Shown here piece after piece: positions 9,490 to 16,933 of a DNA stretch of 51,941 nucleotides (the stretch's first letter is position 1; each line of letters starts with the position of its first letter). The notes under the pieces were generated by a model that saw nothing but the letters and a program-made list of their open reading frames with translations, had not been told where the DNA came from and did no database searches. This stretch comes from Streptomyces albospinus (GTDB taxonomy: Bacteria > Actinomycetota > Actinomycetes > Streptomycetales > Streptomycetaceae), in contig NZ_BMRP01000038.1 of the NCBI RefSeq assembly GCF_014648695.1, positions 10,588-62,528 of the forward strand. Direction: 5' to 3'. A program made the translations under genes and the position numbers.

Positions 9490-9895
9490 CCTGGAGAACC
9501 GACGACATCGGGCGGTGTGCAGCGGTCGCCAACGCCGATCGGGAGCGGTCTCTGCGACAACGACATCGGAGCGACCTGCCGCGCACTCATGGGAATACGC
9601 CTTCCGAGCGTTGACCGACCGCCTTCTCGCCGCTCGGCGACTCATGCGATTCAACCGTATGCACGTGGACCCGACCGAACCACCAAGGCCGGAAGTTCAT
9701 GACTGGGCACTCTCACCTCTTCTGTTGCCCCGGTGCAGTCGGATCCGGAAAGACCGCAAAGACCACGGACGAAAGTGGTACGTGTTCTCTTCTGGCCTCG
9801 ACAGCACAGGGAAGCGGTATTCCGTGAGGGGAGTCGCCTACGACGCGACAGGCTGTGGCTGGACGCCGCACAGCTCCATGCAGCGGGTGCCTTGA
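9490..9895. other. Intergenic stretch without a recognisable gene
   Basis: About 400 bp of somewhat lower GC than its surroundings. Only short overlapping open frames are present, none with a family signature or codon bias I trust. In related ATP-grasp peptide clusters a methyltransferase gene follows the ligase here; I see no trace of one. Confidence 0.5.
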
Positions 9896-9924
9896 GCCCC
9901 ATACCCGTGACTTGGGTGTGGGGC
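9896..9924 (-). terminator. Hairpin downstream of the graspetide operon
   Basis: An inverted repeat GCCCCATACCC / GGGTGTGGGGC (11 bp with one G-U pair) around a 7-nt loop. It lies 14 bp after the ATP-grasp stop codon and is probably the end of the precursor-ligase transcript. There is no U tract, as is usual in this GC range. Confidence 0.5.
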
Positions 9925-9938
9925 CCAAGGAGGCCGGG

Positions 9939-10868
9939 TCAGGCGAGGGGAGCCGCCGCCAGCCAGGTGGCGATTGCCTGGGTGATGGGCTGGTCGGTGT
10001 CGAGCTGGATGAATCCGAACTGGCCGCCCTGGTTGCATTCGAGGAACCACCAGGTCCCACTCCCGTCCTCGGCGAAGTCGAATGCTCCGTAGGCGAGTTG
10101 GGCGGCACTCATATAGGCGGCCACCGACCGACGGACGAGGTCGGGGACCTCGGCCGGCTTCCAGGAACCGTTCTGCGTGAAGCGGCCGTCCACTTCCTCG
10201 GGGTCGGCCTCCTTGCGGGCGGCGAAGAGGCGACCGTCGACACAGGTCAGCCGGATGTCGGCCTGTTTGCGGATGTGCTGCTGGAGCAGGGTCGGGCCGG
10301 CCGCGACAGCGGTGAAATCCGCGTCGAGGCCGATGCGGGTGGTGGGCAACACCATCGGAGGGTCGCCGGGGTGCTTCCCGGACACCGACTTGACCACGAG
10401 ATCCTGGTACGCGGCGGCGAACTGACGCGCGACCGCGGGGAACGAGGTGATCAGCGTGGCGGGCACGGCGAAGCCGCTCTGCTGGGCGGTATGGAGCTGC
10501 CAGGGCTTGTATCGGGCCTGTACGGCCGCCGCGGGGTGGTTCATCCAGCGAGCCCGGGTAGCGGTGAGCATGCCATAGAGCGCCTGCTCGGACTCCTCGG
10601 TGAGCCAGGTCGACTGTTCCGCTGCCCGACTACCCGGTGCACCGGGCCTGCGGACCCACACCGAACGCAGGCCGCTCAGGCTCACCATGCGTTCGTCCGT
10701 CTTGAGGTACCCGTGGAAGCCCTTGCCGACGTATTCCGCCGAGAGGTCGATCCTGCCGGGCAGATCGGCGGGGTCGAGCCGGACGAGCGGGACACCGAGG
10801 TCGTGCAGGTTCGCGACGACCATGTCCGCGGTCAGGTCTTCCTCACAGGTGAGGACCAGAACGGTCAT
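9939..10868 (-). CDS. ATP-grasp peptide maturase (graspetide ligase, SAV_5884-type)
   Basis: A 309-residue ATP-grasp ligase of the kind that modifies TgmA-type ribosomal peptides. The N terminus MTVLVLTCEEDLTADMVV is the typical pre-grasp domain. ATP-grasp features follow: DLVVKSVSGKHP (about 167-178), LLQQHIRKQADIRL (about 205-218), YGAFDFAEDGSGTWWFLECN (about 264-283) and the metal-binding pattern ECNQGGQFGFI. It should form ester or amide crosslinks between acidic side chains and Ser/Thr/Lys of the precursor encoded 6 bp upstream. The usual third gene, a protein methyltransferase, is missing. Confidence 0.9.
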   Translation of the reverse strand: MTVLVLTCEEDLTADMVVANLHDLGVPLVRLDPADLPGRIDLSAEYVGKGFHGYLKTDERMVSLSGLRSVWVRRPGAPGSRAAEQSTWLTEESEQALYGMLTATRARWMNHPAAAVQARYKPWQLHTAQQSGFAVPATLITSFPAVARQFAAAYQDLVVKSVSGKHPGDPPMVLPTTRIGLDADFTAVAAGPTLLQQHIRKQADIRLTCVDGRLFAARKEADPEEVDGRFTQNGSWKPAEVPDLVRRSVAAYMSAAQLAYGAFDFAEDGSGTWWFLECNQGGQFGFIQLDTDQPITQAIATWLAAAPLA

Positions 10869-10874
10869 CGACGT

Positions 10875-11066
10875 TCAGTCGTCGAAGTGGGTCTTGGAAC
10901 CGGCGGTGGAGGCAGTGGCACTGGTGGCCAGCAGGACCAGTCGGCTACTGGTGGCCGGGCTCCCGTCGGGCAGGACGTTGAGTTGCCGCGTGGCGTCGTA
11001 GGTGTAGGGAGTGGTGGCCTCCGGCTTCACCGCCGGACGGGCGTAGCTCAACGCAAACGGTCGCAT
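10875..11066 (-). CDS. ATP-grasp-modified RiPP precursor (TgmA-like)
   Basis: A 63-residue precursor peptide. The leader begins MRPFALSYARPA, close to the conserved R-P-F-x-L-x-Y motif of putative ATP-grasp target RiPPs. The C-terminal core is rich in Ser/Thr (LLATSATASTAGSKTHFDD) and ends in two aspartates, giving possible donors (D62, D63) and acceptors (T/S at 47-59) for macrolactone formation. A strong SD (AAGGAGAAGG) precedes the ATG. It is translationally linked to the ligase gene 6 bp downstream. The product is probably a small crosslinked peptide of unknown activity. Confidence 0.88.
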   Translation of the reverse strand: MRPFALSYARPAVKPEATTPYTYDATRQLNVLPDGSPATSSRLVLLATSATASTAGSKTHFDD

Positions 11067-11507
11067 ACCTTCTCCTTCAAAACCCCGTGTTCCAGCCCCA
11101 GGCCATGGTCAGGGACGGATATTTGGTCGAACAACTCTGCACATGTGACGCAACTATTCAGTCATTAGTTGCCACCTTTGCCGGTTTCCCGCGATCCACT
11201 TGACGGAACTGGCGCCGGAACGTATCGACGGACCGATGCATACCGCCCCAGAGTGAGGGCGGCACTACGCTGCGCATGCCCCACACTCGCTGAGACGAGA
11301 CCGTCCGCGAGGGCGCGAGGCGCATTCCGGCCGCCGCGCCGGAAGCCGAAGTCAAGGCATATACAGACGAGTGGAAGGCGGCCACGTCGTGGAACGCCTT
11401 TCGGGCCTCGCGGTATGAACACCCCGGGCCACCTGCCGGGTTCTCTACCGCAAAACCCCTTGACCACCGCGGAGAAGCCGCGCCGGACCGTGGCCCTGTC
11501 TCACCGG
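11067..11507. other. Promoter region of the graspetide operon; no gene seen
   Basis: 441 bp. The first 100 bp upstream of the precursor gene are relatively AT-rich and should contain its promoter. The rest has high GC but only frames without family features. TGTGACGC at 11145-11152 resembles half of the inverted repeat found at 12263. Confidence 0.35.
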
Positions 11508-11858
11508 TCAGCCCTTGCTGGAGAAGAAGATCGTGTGCGGGGTGGACCGGTCGAGGTTCTCTTTGCCGCACTCCCACGCTTCGTGCTCGACGTCCGGCAT
11601 CTCTATGAGGACCTGGACGCCATAGGTGAAGCCGTCGTCGACCTTGTCCCGAACCGCGCAGCAAGCGTCCGCGGCGGGCTTGGCCTTGGCCGGCGGGAAC
11701 ATGCCGATGTGCGGGCCGCCCATAGGACAGTTGCTGGTCGGCTGGGAGGTTCCGGCGGCTCCGAGGAAGGCGACGACATCGACTTTGTCGGCGCTGCCGA
11801 GCGAGATGGTTCGGCTCGTGATCGCGCAGTTCCGGGTCGTATGAGCGAATCCGGCCAC
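11508..11858 (-). CDS. Hypothetical protein, cysteine-containing, about 116 aa
   Basis: I do not recognise this family. The GTG start at 11858 is preceded by AAGGGCGG at about the right distance. The protein has six cysteines (in the contexts RNCAI, SNCPMGG, ADACCAV and WECGK) and the stretch CAVRDKVDDGFTYGVQVLIE, which looks like folded protein, not shadow translation. It has no transmembrane segment and no clear signal peptide. It lies between the graspetide cluster and a secreted lectin-like gene, in lower-GC DNA typical of accessory genes. The true start could differ; coding status is likely, not certain. Confidence 0.5.
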   Translation of the reverse strand: MAGFAHTTRNCAITSRTISLGSADKVDVVAFLGAAGTSQPTSNCPMGGPHIGMFPPAKAKPAADACCAVRDKVDDGFTYGVQVLIEMPDVEHEAWECGKENLDRSTPHTIFFSSKG

Positions 11859-12262
11859 GACCGCCCTTACCGGATCGCGCCGCGGAGGCAGCCGGAGACA
11901 GCAGCAGAAGTGGCCTGATAGCGGAAGCGGACCCCTCGCGCCCGTCAGGTGGACCGGGATTCACTGGGCCGCGGCTGCCCCACCCCCCTATCAGCGCGCA
12001 AAGCCGCCCGACTATTGACGTCCGGGTAATGGCCGGAAATTTCAAGGTTTCGGCCGAACCGTCCCGTGCGTTTTACGGACAGAGACGAACAGGTCTCGAT
12101 TGTCACTTGCCGGCTACCGCCCTCTACGGGAATGCAAATCCATTGAAATCCCAACATTCAGCGTCATGTGACGTCCTGAACGCACCTTTCGGGCAGGCAA
12201 TGTCCGACCGTAGATTCCAGGGCGAGGCACGTGCCCCGGGAACATGCAGATCCCATCACTCG
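11859..12262. other. Divergent intergenic region, lower GC, no gene
   Basis: About 400 bp between the unknown small gene and the lectin-like gene. It contains relatively AT-rich segments (12010-12170) consistent with promoters. A GTGACGTC element at 12168-12175 repeats half of the inverted repeat at 12263-12280. Confidence 0.4.
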
Positions 12263-12280
12263 GTGACGTTCAGACGTCAC
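12263..12280. promoter_or_regulatory. Perfect inverted repeat, candidate operator
   Basis: GTGACGT-TCAG-ACGTCAC: 7-bp arms around 4 nt, ending 5 bp before the SD of the lectin-like gene. It could be an operator or an mRNA hairpin that masks the ribosome binding site. Confidence 0.5.
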
Positions 12281-12297
12281 GAGATCAGGAGGAGATC

Positions 12298-12798
12298 GTG
12301 GCAAGTCGCAAGGTCATCGCCGTCGCTCTGTCCGCATCGGCCCTGGTGAGCGCGGCGCTGCTGACCACCGGCAGCGCTCAGGCGGCGTCTCCCTCAACGT
12401 TCCGGCCGGACGTACGCTACACATTCCAGAACGTCGAGAGCGACCGGAACCTCGACGCCTTCGGCAACGACACCGTCAAGGCGTGGTCCGCAGATGCCTC
12501 CGGAACGCAGGACTTCTACCTGAGAGCCGGACGCTTCCAGGGGTACCAGTTGGAGAGCGCCCACCACGCCGGCCGATGCGTGACGGCCAAGGGCATAGGG
12601 CGGCAGGTGGCCCTGGAGAACTGCAACTCTGCCGTGCAGGCCCAGTATTGGGACTATGCGAACCGGGACGAGGGCTCGGCACTGATCAGCCGTAAGTTCG
12701 CCCGAGGCTGCATCGCCGACGCAGGCGAGTACAACAGCGTGGCTCTCGTGCCGTGCACCGGGGCCGATGCCCAGCGCTGGATTCCTCTGATCGGCTGA
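12298..12798 (+). CDS. Secreted ricin-type beta-trefoil (RICIN-like) protein
   Basis: A 166-residue protein from the GTG at 12298, chosen because AGGAGG lies just upstream; the in-frame ATG at 12244 would place the SD inside the gene. The N terminus ASRKVIAVALSASALVSAAL is a classic Sec signal peptide with a probable cleavage after GSAQA. The mature part has one lectin-like trefoil repeat set: GRCVTAKGIGRQVALENCN (cysteine pair) and GCIADAGEYNSVALVPCTGA followed by DAQRWIPL, the QxW-type motif. Probable role is extracellular carbohydrate binding. It stands alone with its own candidate operator. Confidence 0.8.
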   Translation: MASRKVIAVALSASALVSAALLTTGSAQAASPSTFRPDVRYTFQNVESDRNLDAFGNDTVKAWSADASGTQDFYLRAGRFQGYQLESAHHAGRCVTAKGIGRQVALENCNSAVQAQYWDYANRDEGSALISRKFARGCIADAGEYNSVALVPCTGADAQRWIPLIG

Positions 12799-13184
12799 GC
12801 GGCACGCCGACTTCGGTCGCAGGGCCGCCTCGTTCCCGTCCTCGCCGACCTCCGCCGCCGGCATGTGGCAGCCGTGACCGGGAGGGCCGGTCAACGGGGT
12901 GGCCCGGACGGCCGGTCGGTCGGCCGTTCGGTCGGCGACGGTCATGCCCTGGCCGTCGCAGAAATCTCACCCGGCCGCTCCGCTCCCCTGACCCGCACCT
13001 GCGCCCGCCCGAACCCTGCCGACCGGCGCTTGTGTCCCGCTGACCGGCAGCCGACCAGGCTGGTCGCCGCGGTGCCCCGCCCGCTCACCGGCCGCATCCT
13101 GCCACCCCGATCACCGGTCCGTCGGACACTTGAGGTGTGGCGCGATGCGTTCGGCCGCGAGCGAGAACGGAGCGAGGTGAGGTC
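12799..13184. other. Intergenic region before the first stress gene
   Basis: 386 bp, very GC-rich. It holds runs of GGTCGG/GGCCG (12909-12936) with only weak resemblance to the stress palindrome. No gene or clear terminator seen. The promoter of the USP gene at 13185 must lie here. Confidence 0.4.
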
Positions 13185-14054
13185 ATGAAGGACGTCATCA
13201 CCGTCGGAGTGGACGGGACGCCCGAGGCATCGGCCGCCGTCCTCTGGGCGGCGCGGGAGGCCGAGCTGCGGCGGGCGCGGCTGCGGCTGCTGCACGCCTG
13301 GGTGCTGCTCGCCCCGGAGCCGGTGCCCGGACCGGCCGGGGAGGCGGACCAGAACTACTGGGCGCACCGGATGGTGCGCGACGCCCACGAGGCGGTCCGG
13401 GCCCGCCATCCGGACCTGCCGGTGGACGAGGCCCTGGTCTCCGCGGACCCCCTGGCGGCCCTCAAGGACGCCGCCGACCGGTCCGACCTGCTGGTGCTCG
13501 GCTCCCGGGACGTGGGCACGATGGCCCGTTACGTCCTGGGCGAGGTCGGGCTCCAGGTGGTGGTGCACACCGACACGCCCACGGTGCTCGTGCGGGCACG
13601 GCAGCGCCCCGGGGCGCAGGCGCCGGACGCCCCTGTCATGGTCGGGCTGAGCCTGCACGAGCCGTGCGAGGCGCTGCTGGCGTTCGCCTTCGGGAGCGCC
13701 GCCCGGCGGGGGGCCGTGCTGCGCGCGGTGCACGGCCGGCATCTGCCCTCGTACGCGTACAACCGGGGCGGCGGGGTGGAGCCGGTCGCCGCGGAGGAAG
13801 CGGCCCGGGACGCCCGGCGGGAACTGGACGCGGCGCTCGGGCCGTGGCGGGAGAAGTTCCCGGAGGTGCGGGTGGACGCCCGGGTGGAGATGCAGAGCCC
13901 GGCGCAGGCGCTGCTCCGGGACGCCGGTGGTGTGGCGCTGCTGGCCGTCGGCCGCCGGCACAAACTGCGCTACCCGGCGCCGCGGATCGGCCACATCGTC
14001 CAGGCCGCGGTGCACCACGCGCCGTGCCCGGTGGCGGTGGTGCCGCACGAGTGA
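13185..14054 (+). CDS. Universal stress protein, tandem USP domains
   Basis: A 289-residue protein with two UspA folds. Domain 1 opens with DVITVGVDGTPEASAAVLWA and ends with LLVLGSRDVGTMARYVLGEV; domain 2 runs from about residue 150 to the end IVQAAVHHAPCPVAVVPHE. The ATP-loop glycines (G-2x-G-9x-G-S/T) are only partly kept in both domains, so ATP binding is doubtful. The GAGGTGAGG SD supports the ATG at 13185. It heads a likely operon with DUF1876 and nicotinate phosphoribosyltransferase. It is one of six such proteins in the window and is closest in layout to the one at 41399 (shared MK(D/N)VITVGVDGTP start). Confidence 0.92.
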   Translation: MKDVITVGVDGTPEASAAVLWAAREAELRRARLRLLHAWVLLAPEPVPGPAGEADQNYWAHRMVRDAHEAVRARHPDLPVDEALVSADPLAALKDAADRSDLLVLGSRDVGTMARYVLGEVGLQVVVHTDTPTVLVRARQRPGAQAPDAPVMVGLSLHEPCEALLAFAFGSAARRGAVLRAVHGRHLPSYAYNRGGGVEPVAAEEAARDARRELDAALGPWREKFPEVRVDARVEMQSPAQALLRDAGGVALLAVGRRHKLRYPAPRIGHIVQAAVHHAPCPVAVVPHE

Positions 14055-14122
14055 GCCGGTCCGCGGCGCCTCGGTGGGCGTGCGCGCGCCGACTTCGCCG
14101 GGTTGCTCCGACAATGGAGGTA

Positions 14123-14138
14123 CGGGCCGGTCGGACGG
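14123..14138. promoter_or_regulatory. Weak DevR/OsdR-like box upstream of DUF1876 gene
   Basis: CGGGCCGGTCGGACGG matches the palindrome consensus in the inner positions but not the outer right ones. Its centre is about 40 bp before the ATG at 14170. Confidence 0.3.
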
Positions 14139-14169
14139 CGCGGCCTGGAGGACACCGCGGAGGTGTGTC

Positions 14170-14469
14170 ATGGCAAGGACCGCCGAGTGGCCCGTCCGGC
14201 TCGTTCTCACCGAGGAGGACGGGACGACCAGGGCGCGGGTGGATCTGGACACCGGAACACGGTCGCTGACCGGGCACGGCCGGGCCCGGTGCAATCCCGA
14301 GGACCAGGACGTACCGGTGATCGGGGACGAGCTGGCGGCCGGGCGGGCGATGAAGGACCTGGCGGGGCAGCTGATCCGGCTGGCGGACCACGATCTGGCG
14401 GGCGTCGGCGCCGCGCCCCCGGGGCACGAGCGGCGCACCGCCTACGGCTGGACGAGCGAGCCGGCCTAG
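14170..14469 (+). CDS. DUF1876 domain protein (Rv1738/Rv2632c-like)
   Basis: A 99-residue protein opening MARTAEWPVRLVLTEEDGTT and containing GHGRARCNPEDQDVPVIGDE and an A-M-K-D-L-A helix, the DUF1876 pattern. In mycobacteria DUF1876 proteins (Rv1738, Rv2632c) belong to the DosR regulon; a role in translation arrest or hibernation has been proposed there. A GAGG-containing SD precedes the ATG. The paralogue at 45515 shares the opening and the ARCNP motif but has a different C terminus; here an extra Arg/Gly tail follows. It lies between a USP and nicotinate phosphoribosyltransferase, probably co-transcribed. Confidence 0.9.
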   Translation: MARTAEWPVRLVLTEEDGTTRARVDLDTGTRSLTGHGRARCNPEDQDVPVIGDELAAGRAMKDLAGQLIRLADHDLAGVGAAPPGHERRTAYGWTSEPA

Positions 14470-14509
14470 GGCCCGTGGAAGAGGTCCTTGGCCAGGGAAG
14501 GAGTCGGCC

Positions 14510-15871
14510 GTGCCGGATGTGACGACGGCCGGGGTGACGACGACCGATCTGTACGAAGTGACCATGGCGCTCTCGTACCTCCAGGAGCGGATGGAGCAGC
14601 CGGCCACGTTCAGCTGCTTCGTCCGGGAGCTGCCCCCGGACCGGGGGTTCCTGATCGCCGCCGGGGTGGACTCGGTGCTCGACTTCCTCACGCGGTTCCG
14701 GGTCGGGCTGGAGGACGTCGAGGTGTTCGCCGAAGCGCTGCGGCAGCCCGTCGGGGAGTTGGCACCGCTGCTGGACCTGAGCTTCGACGGCGAGGTGCGC
14801 GCGGTGCCCGAGGGCCGGGTGGTGCTGGCCGGAGAGCCGCTGCTGGAGGTCACCGCGCCGCTGCCGCAGGCGCAGCTGATCGAGACCTTCGTCCTGAACC
14901 AGATCAGCCACCAGACGGCCGTCGCCGCGAAGTGCGTGCGCTGCGTCCTGGCCGCGCGGGGGCGGCCCGTGGTGGATTTCTCGCTGCGCCGGACGCACGG
15001 GACGGAGGCGGGGTTCCAGGCGGCCCGGCTGTCGGCGATGGCCGGTTTCGCGGGGACCAGCAATGTGGCGGCGGCGTACGCCGAGCGGCTGCCGGCGGTC
15101 GGCACGATGGCGCACTCGTACGTCGAGGCGTTCGAGGACGAGGAGACGGCGTTCACCGCGTTCGCACGCACCCACCCCGGGCCGGTGACGTTCCTGGTGG
15201 ACACCTACGACACCGAGTCCGGGGTGGCGGCGGCGGCCCGGGTGCTGCATGCGCTGGACCGCGCCGAGGGTGCGGCGATCCGGCTCGACAGCGGCGATCT
15301 GGGGGCACTGGCGGTGCGCGCGCGGGCGATGCTGGACCGGGCGGAGCTGCCGCAGGTGCAGATCGTGGCGAGCGGCGGGCTGGACGAGTTCGCGGTGCAC
15401 GACCTGGTGAGCGCGGGGGCGCCGATCGATGTGTACGCGGTGGGCACCCGGGTCGGGGTCAGCGCCGACGCGCCGTTCGTGGATTCGGCGTACAAGCTCG
15501 TCGCCTATGACGGGCGGCCGGTGATGAAGCTGTCGTCGTCGAAGGTGACCGCCCCTGGCTGCAAGCAGGTGTTCCGCGGGCGCGGCTGCCGCGATGTGAT
15601 CGGGCTGGCCGACGAGCTGCCGCCCGCGGGGACGGTGCCGCTGCTGGAGACGCTGATGCGCGACGGGGTGCGCTGTGCGCCGCGTACGACGCTGGCGGAC
15701 GCCCGGCAGCGGCTGGCGGCGGATGTGGCGGATCTGCCGGCGGCGGCCCGCGCCATCCGGTCGCCGGTGCCGGTGGAGGCATCGGTGTCCGCGCCGCTGG
15801 CCGCTCTGACCGAGGACGTCCGGCGGCGGATCGAGCGGGCGGTGCTGGCGCCGTACGGCCACTACGCCTGA
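14510..15871 (+). CDS. pncB: Nicotinate phosphoribosyltransferase
   Basis: A 453-residue enzyme that converts nicotinate and PRPP (with ATP) to nicotinate mononucleotide in the NAD salvage pathway. The N-terminal TTDLYEVTMALSYLQ is the standard family opening. Other motifs are VVDFSLRRTHG, FAGTSNVAAA, MAHSYVEAF, VDTYDTESGVAAA, IRLDSGDLGALA and SGGLDEFAVHDL, all typical of the type II phosphoribosyltransferase barrel. The GTG start at 14510 has AAGGAG 6 bp upstream. It follows a USP-DUF1876 pair, and in M. tuberculosis pncB2 is likewise in the DosR regulon, so NAD maintenance during stasis is a sensible role. It converges with the USP gene at 15895. Confidence 0.95.
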   Translation: MPDVTTAGVTTTDLYEVTMALSYLQERMEQPATFSCFVRELPPDRGFLIAAGVDSVLDFLTRFRVGLEDVEVFAEALRQPVGELAPLLDLSFDGEVRAVPEGRVVLAGEPLLEVTAPLPQAQLIETFVLNQISHQTAVAAKCVRCVLAARGRPVVDFSLRRTHGTEAGFQAARLSAMAGFAGTSNVAAAYAERLPAVGTMAHSYVEAFEDEETAFTAFARTHPGPVTFLVDTYDTESGVAAAARVLHALDRAEGAAIRLDSGDLGALAVRARAMLDRAELPQVQIVASGGLDEFAVHDLVSAGAPIDVYAVGTRVGVSADAPFVDSAYKLVAYDGRPVMKLSSSKVTAPGCKQVFRGRGCRDVIGLADELPPAGTVPLLETLMRDGVRCAPRTTLADARQRLAADVADLPAAARAIRSPVPVEASVSAPLAALTEDVRRRIERAVLAPYGHYA

Positions 15872-15894
15872 CGGCCGGCAGTGCCCGGCGGGCC

Positions 15895-16761
15895 TCAGCC
15901 GTGCGGGACCACCGCCACCGGGCAGGCGGCGTGGTGCAGCGCGGCGTGTCCCACCCGGCCGAGCTGGAGCCCGAAGTGCCCGTGGCGGCGCCGGGCCCCG
16001 ACGACCAGCAGGTCCGCGGCGGCCGAGCGGCGGACCAGCACCTTGTGCGCCGGGCCCTCGACGGTGGTGCGGCGCAGCTGCACCGACGGGTGGTCGGCGA
16101 TCTCCGGCTCCAGCGCCTCGTCGACCAGCGCCGACGCCTGCTGCTCGTGGTAGTGCTCCGGTCCGGCGGGGCGCTCCTCGGGGTCTGCGGTCTCGTACGC
16201 GGGGCAGCGCCAGGCGCGGACCGCGTCCAGGGCGCAGCCGCGGGCCTCCGCCTCGCGGAAGGCGAACCGGACGGCCGGGGAACCCTTGGCGGTGTCGCCC
16301 ACGCCGAGGAGGACCCGGTCGTGGGTCCCGGCCAGCCCGGCCTTGTCGCCGCGGACCACCACGACGGGGTGCGTGGCGCGGGCGGCCACCGAGAGGCTGA
16401 CCGACCCCAGCAGCAGGTCGACGAACTCGCCGCGCCCTTTTGAGCCGAGCACCACGGCCGTGGCGTAGGGGGCCTCGCGCAGCAGGGCAGTGACCGGGTC
16501 GTCGGCCAGCACCTGGATGGAGACCTCGACGTCGGGGTTGCGGCGGCCTGCGCGGTCGGCGGCGGATCCGACGATGCCGTCGGCGATGAGCTGCTCGGCG
16601 GGGGCGCCTTCGGCAGGTGCCACGCCTTCGTAGCGCTCCCATCGGGAGGCGTACACCAGGCGCAGCGGCAGCCCGTGGAGTGCCGCCTCGTCCACCGCCC
16701 AGTCGAGCGCCCGCAGCCCGGATTCCGATCCGTCCACACCTACGACCAGGGGGAGTTCCAT
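15895..16761 (-). CDS. Universal stress protein, tandem USP domains
   Basis: A 288-residue protein with two UspA domains. Domain 1: LPLVVGVDGSESGLRALDWA and VLGSKGRGEFVDLLLGSVSL, an intact ATP-loop pattern. Domain 2 ends LLVVGARRRHGHFGLQLGRV and HHAACPVAVVPHG. The ATG at 16761 is preceded by an upstream in-frame GTG two codons earlier. It is divergent from the sensor kinase at 16934, sharing a 172-bp promoter region that carries a DevR-like box. Cytoplasmic; probably an ATP-binding stress or dormancy factor. Confidence 0.92.
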   Translation of the reverse strand: MELPLVVGVDGSESGLRALDWAVDEAALHGLPLRLVYASRWERYEGVAPAEGAPAEQLIADGIVGSAADRAGRRNPDVEVSIQVLADDPVTALLREAPYATAVVLGSKGRGEFVDLLLGSVSLSVAARATHPVVVVRGDKAGLAGTHDRVLLGVGDTAKGSPAVRFAFREAEARGCALDAVRAWRCPAYETADPEERPAGPEHYHEQQASALVDEALEPEIADHPSVQLRRTTVEGPAHKVLVRRSAAADLLVVGARRRHGHFGLQLGRVGHAALHHAACPVAVVPHG

Positions 16762-16842
16762 GGTTCCCACCGCCTTCTGTCGCTCGTGCCGCTGCGGTGT
16801 GTTCCTGCTGTCACCATCGCACGGCGGGGCGTCCGGGAGGAG

Positions 16843-16858
16843 GGCCGCTCGGCTCTCG
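16843..16858. promoter_or_regulatory. DevR/OsdR-like box between USP and sensor kinase
   Basis: AGGGCCGCTCGGCTCT: the left arm is perfect and the right arm has one or two mismatches. It is nearly centred between the divergent starts (16761 and 16934), so one box could serve both, including autoregulation of the kinase. Confidence 0.5.
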
Positions 16859-16933
16859 TTGCGGCCCCGGAGCCCGTCGGCGGCTACCGTGGAGTTGTGG
16901 TCCCGGCCGCGTGGCGGGGGCCACGGCGGAGGC

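Noticed and set aside
12244..12297. Upstream ATG at 12244 as the start of the lectin-like protein
   Set aside because: It would add 18 polar residues before the signal peptide and put the strong AGGAGG inside the coding region; GTG 12298 is better.
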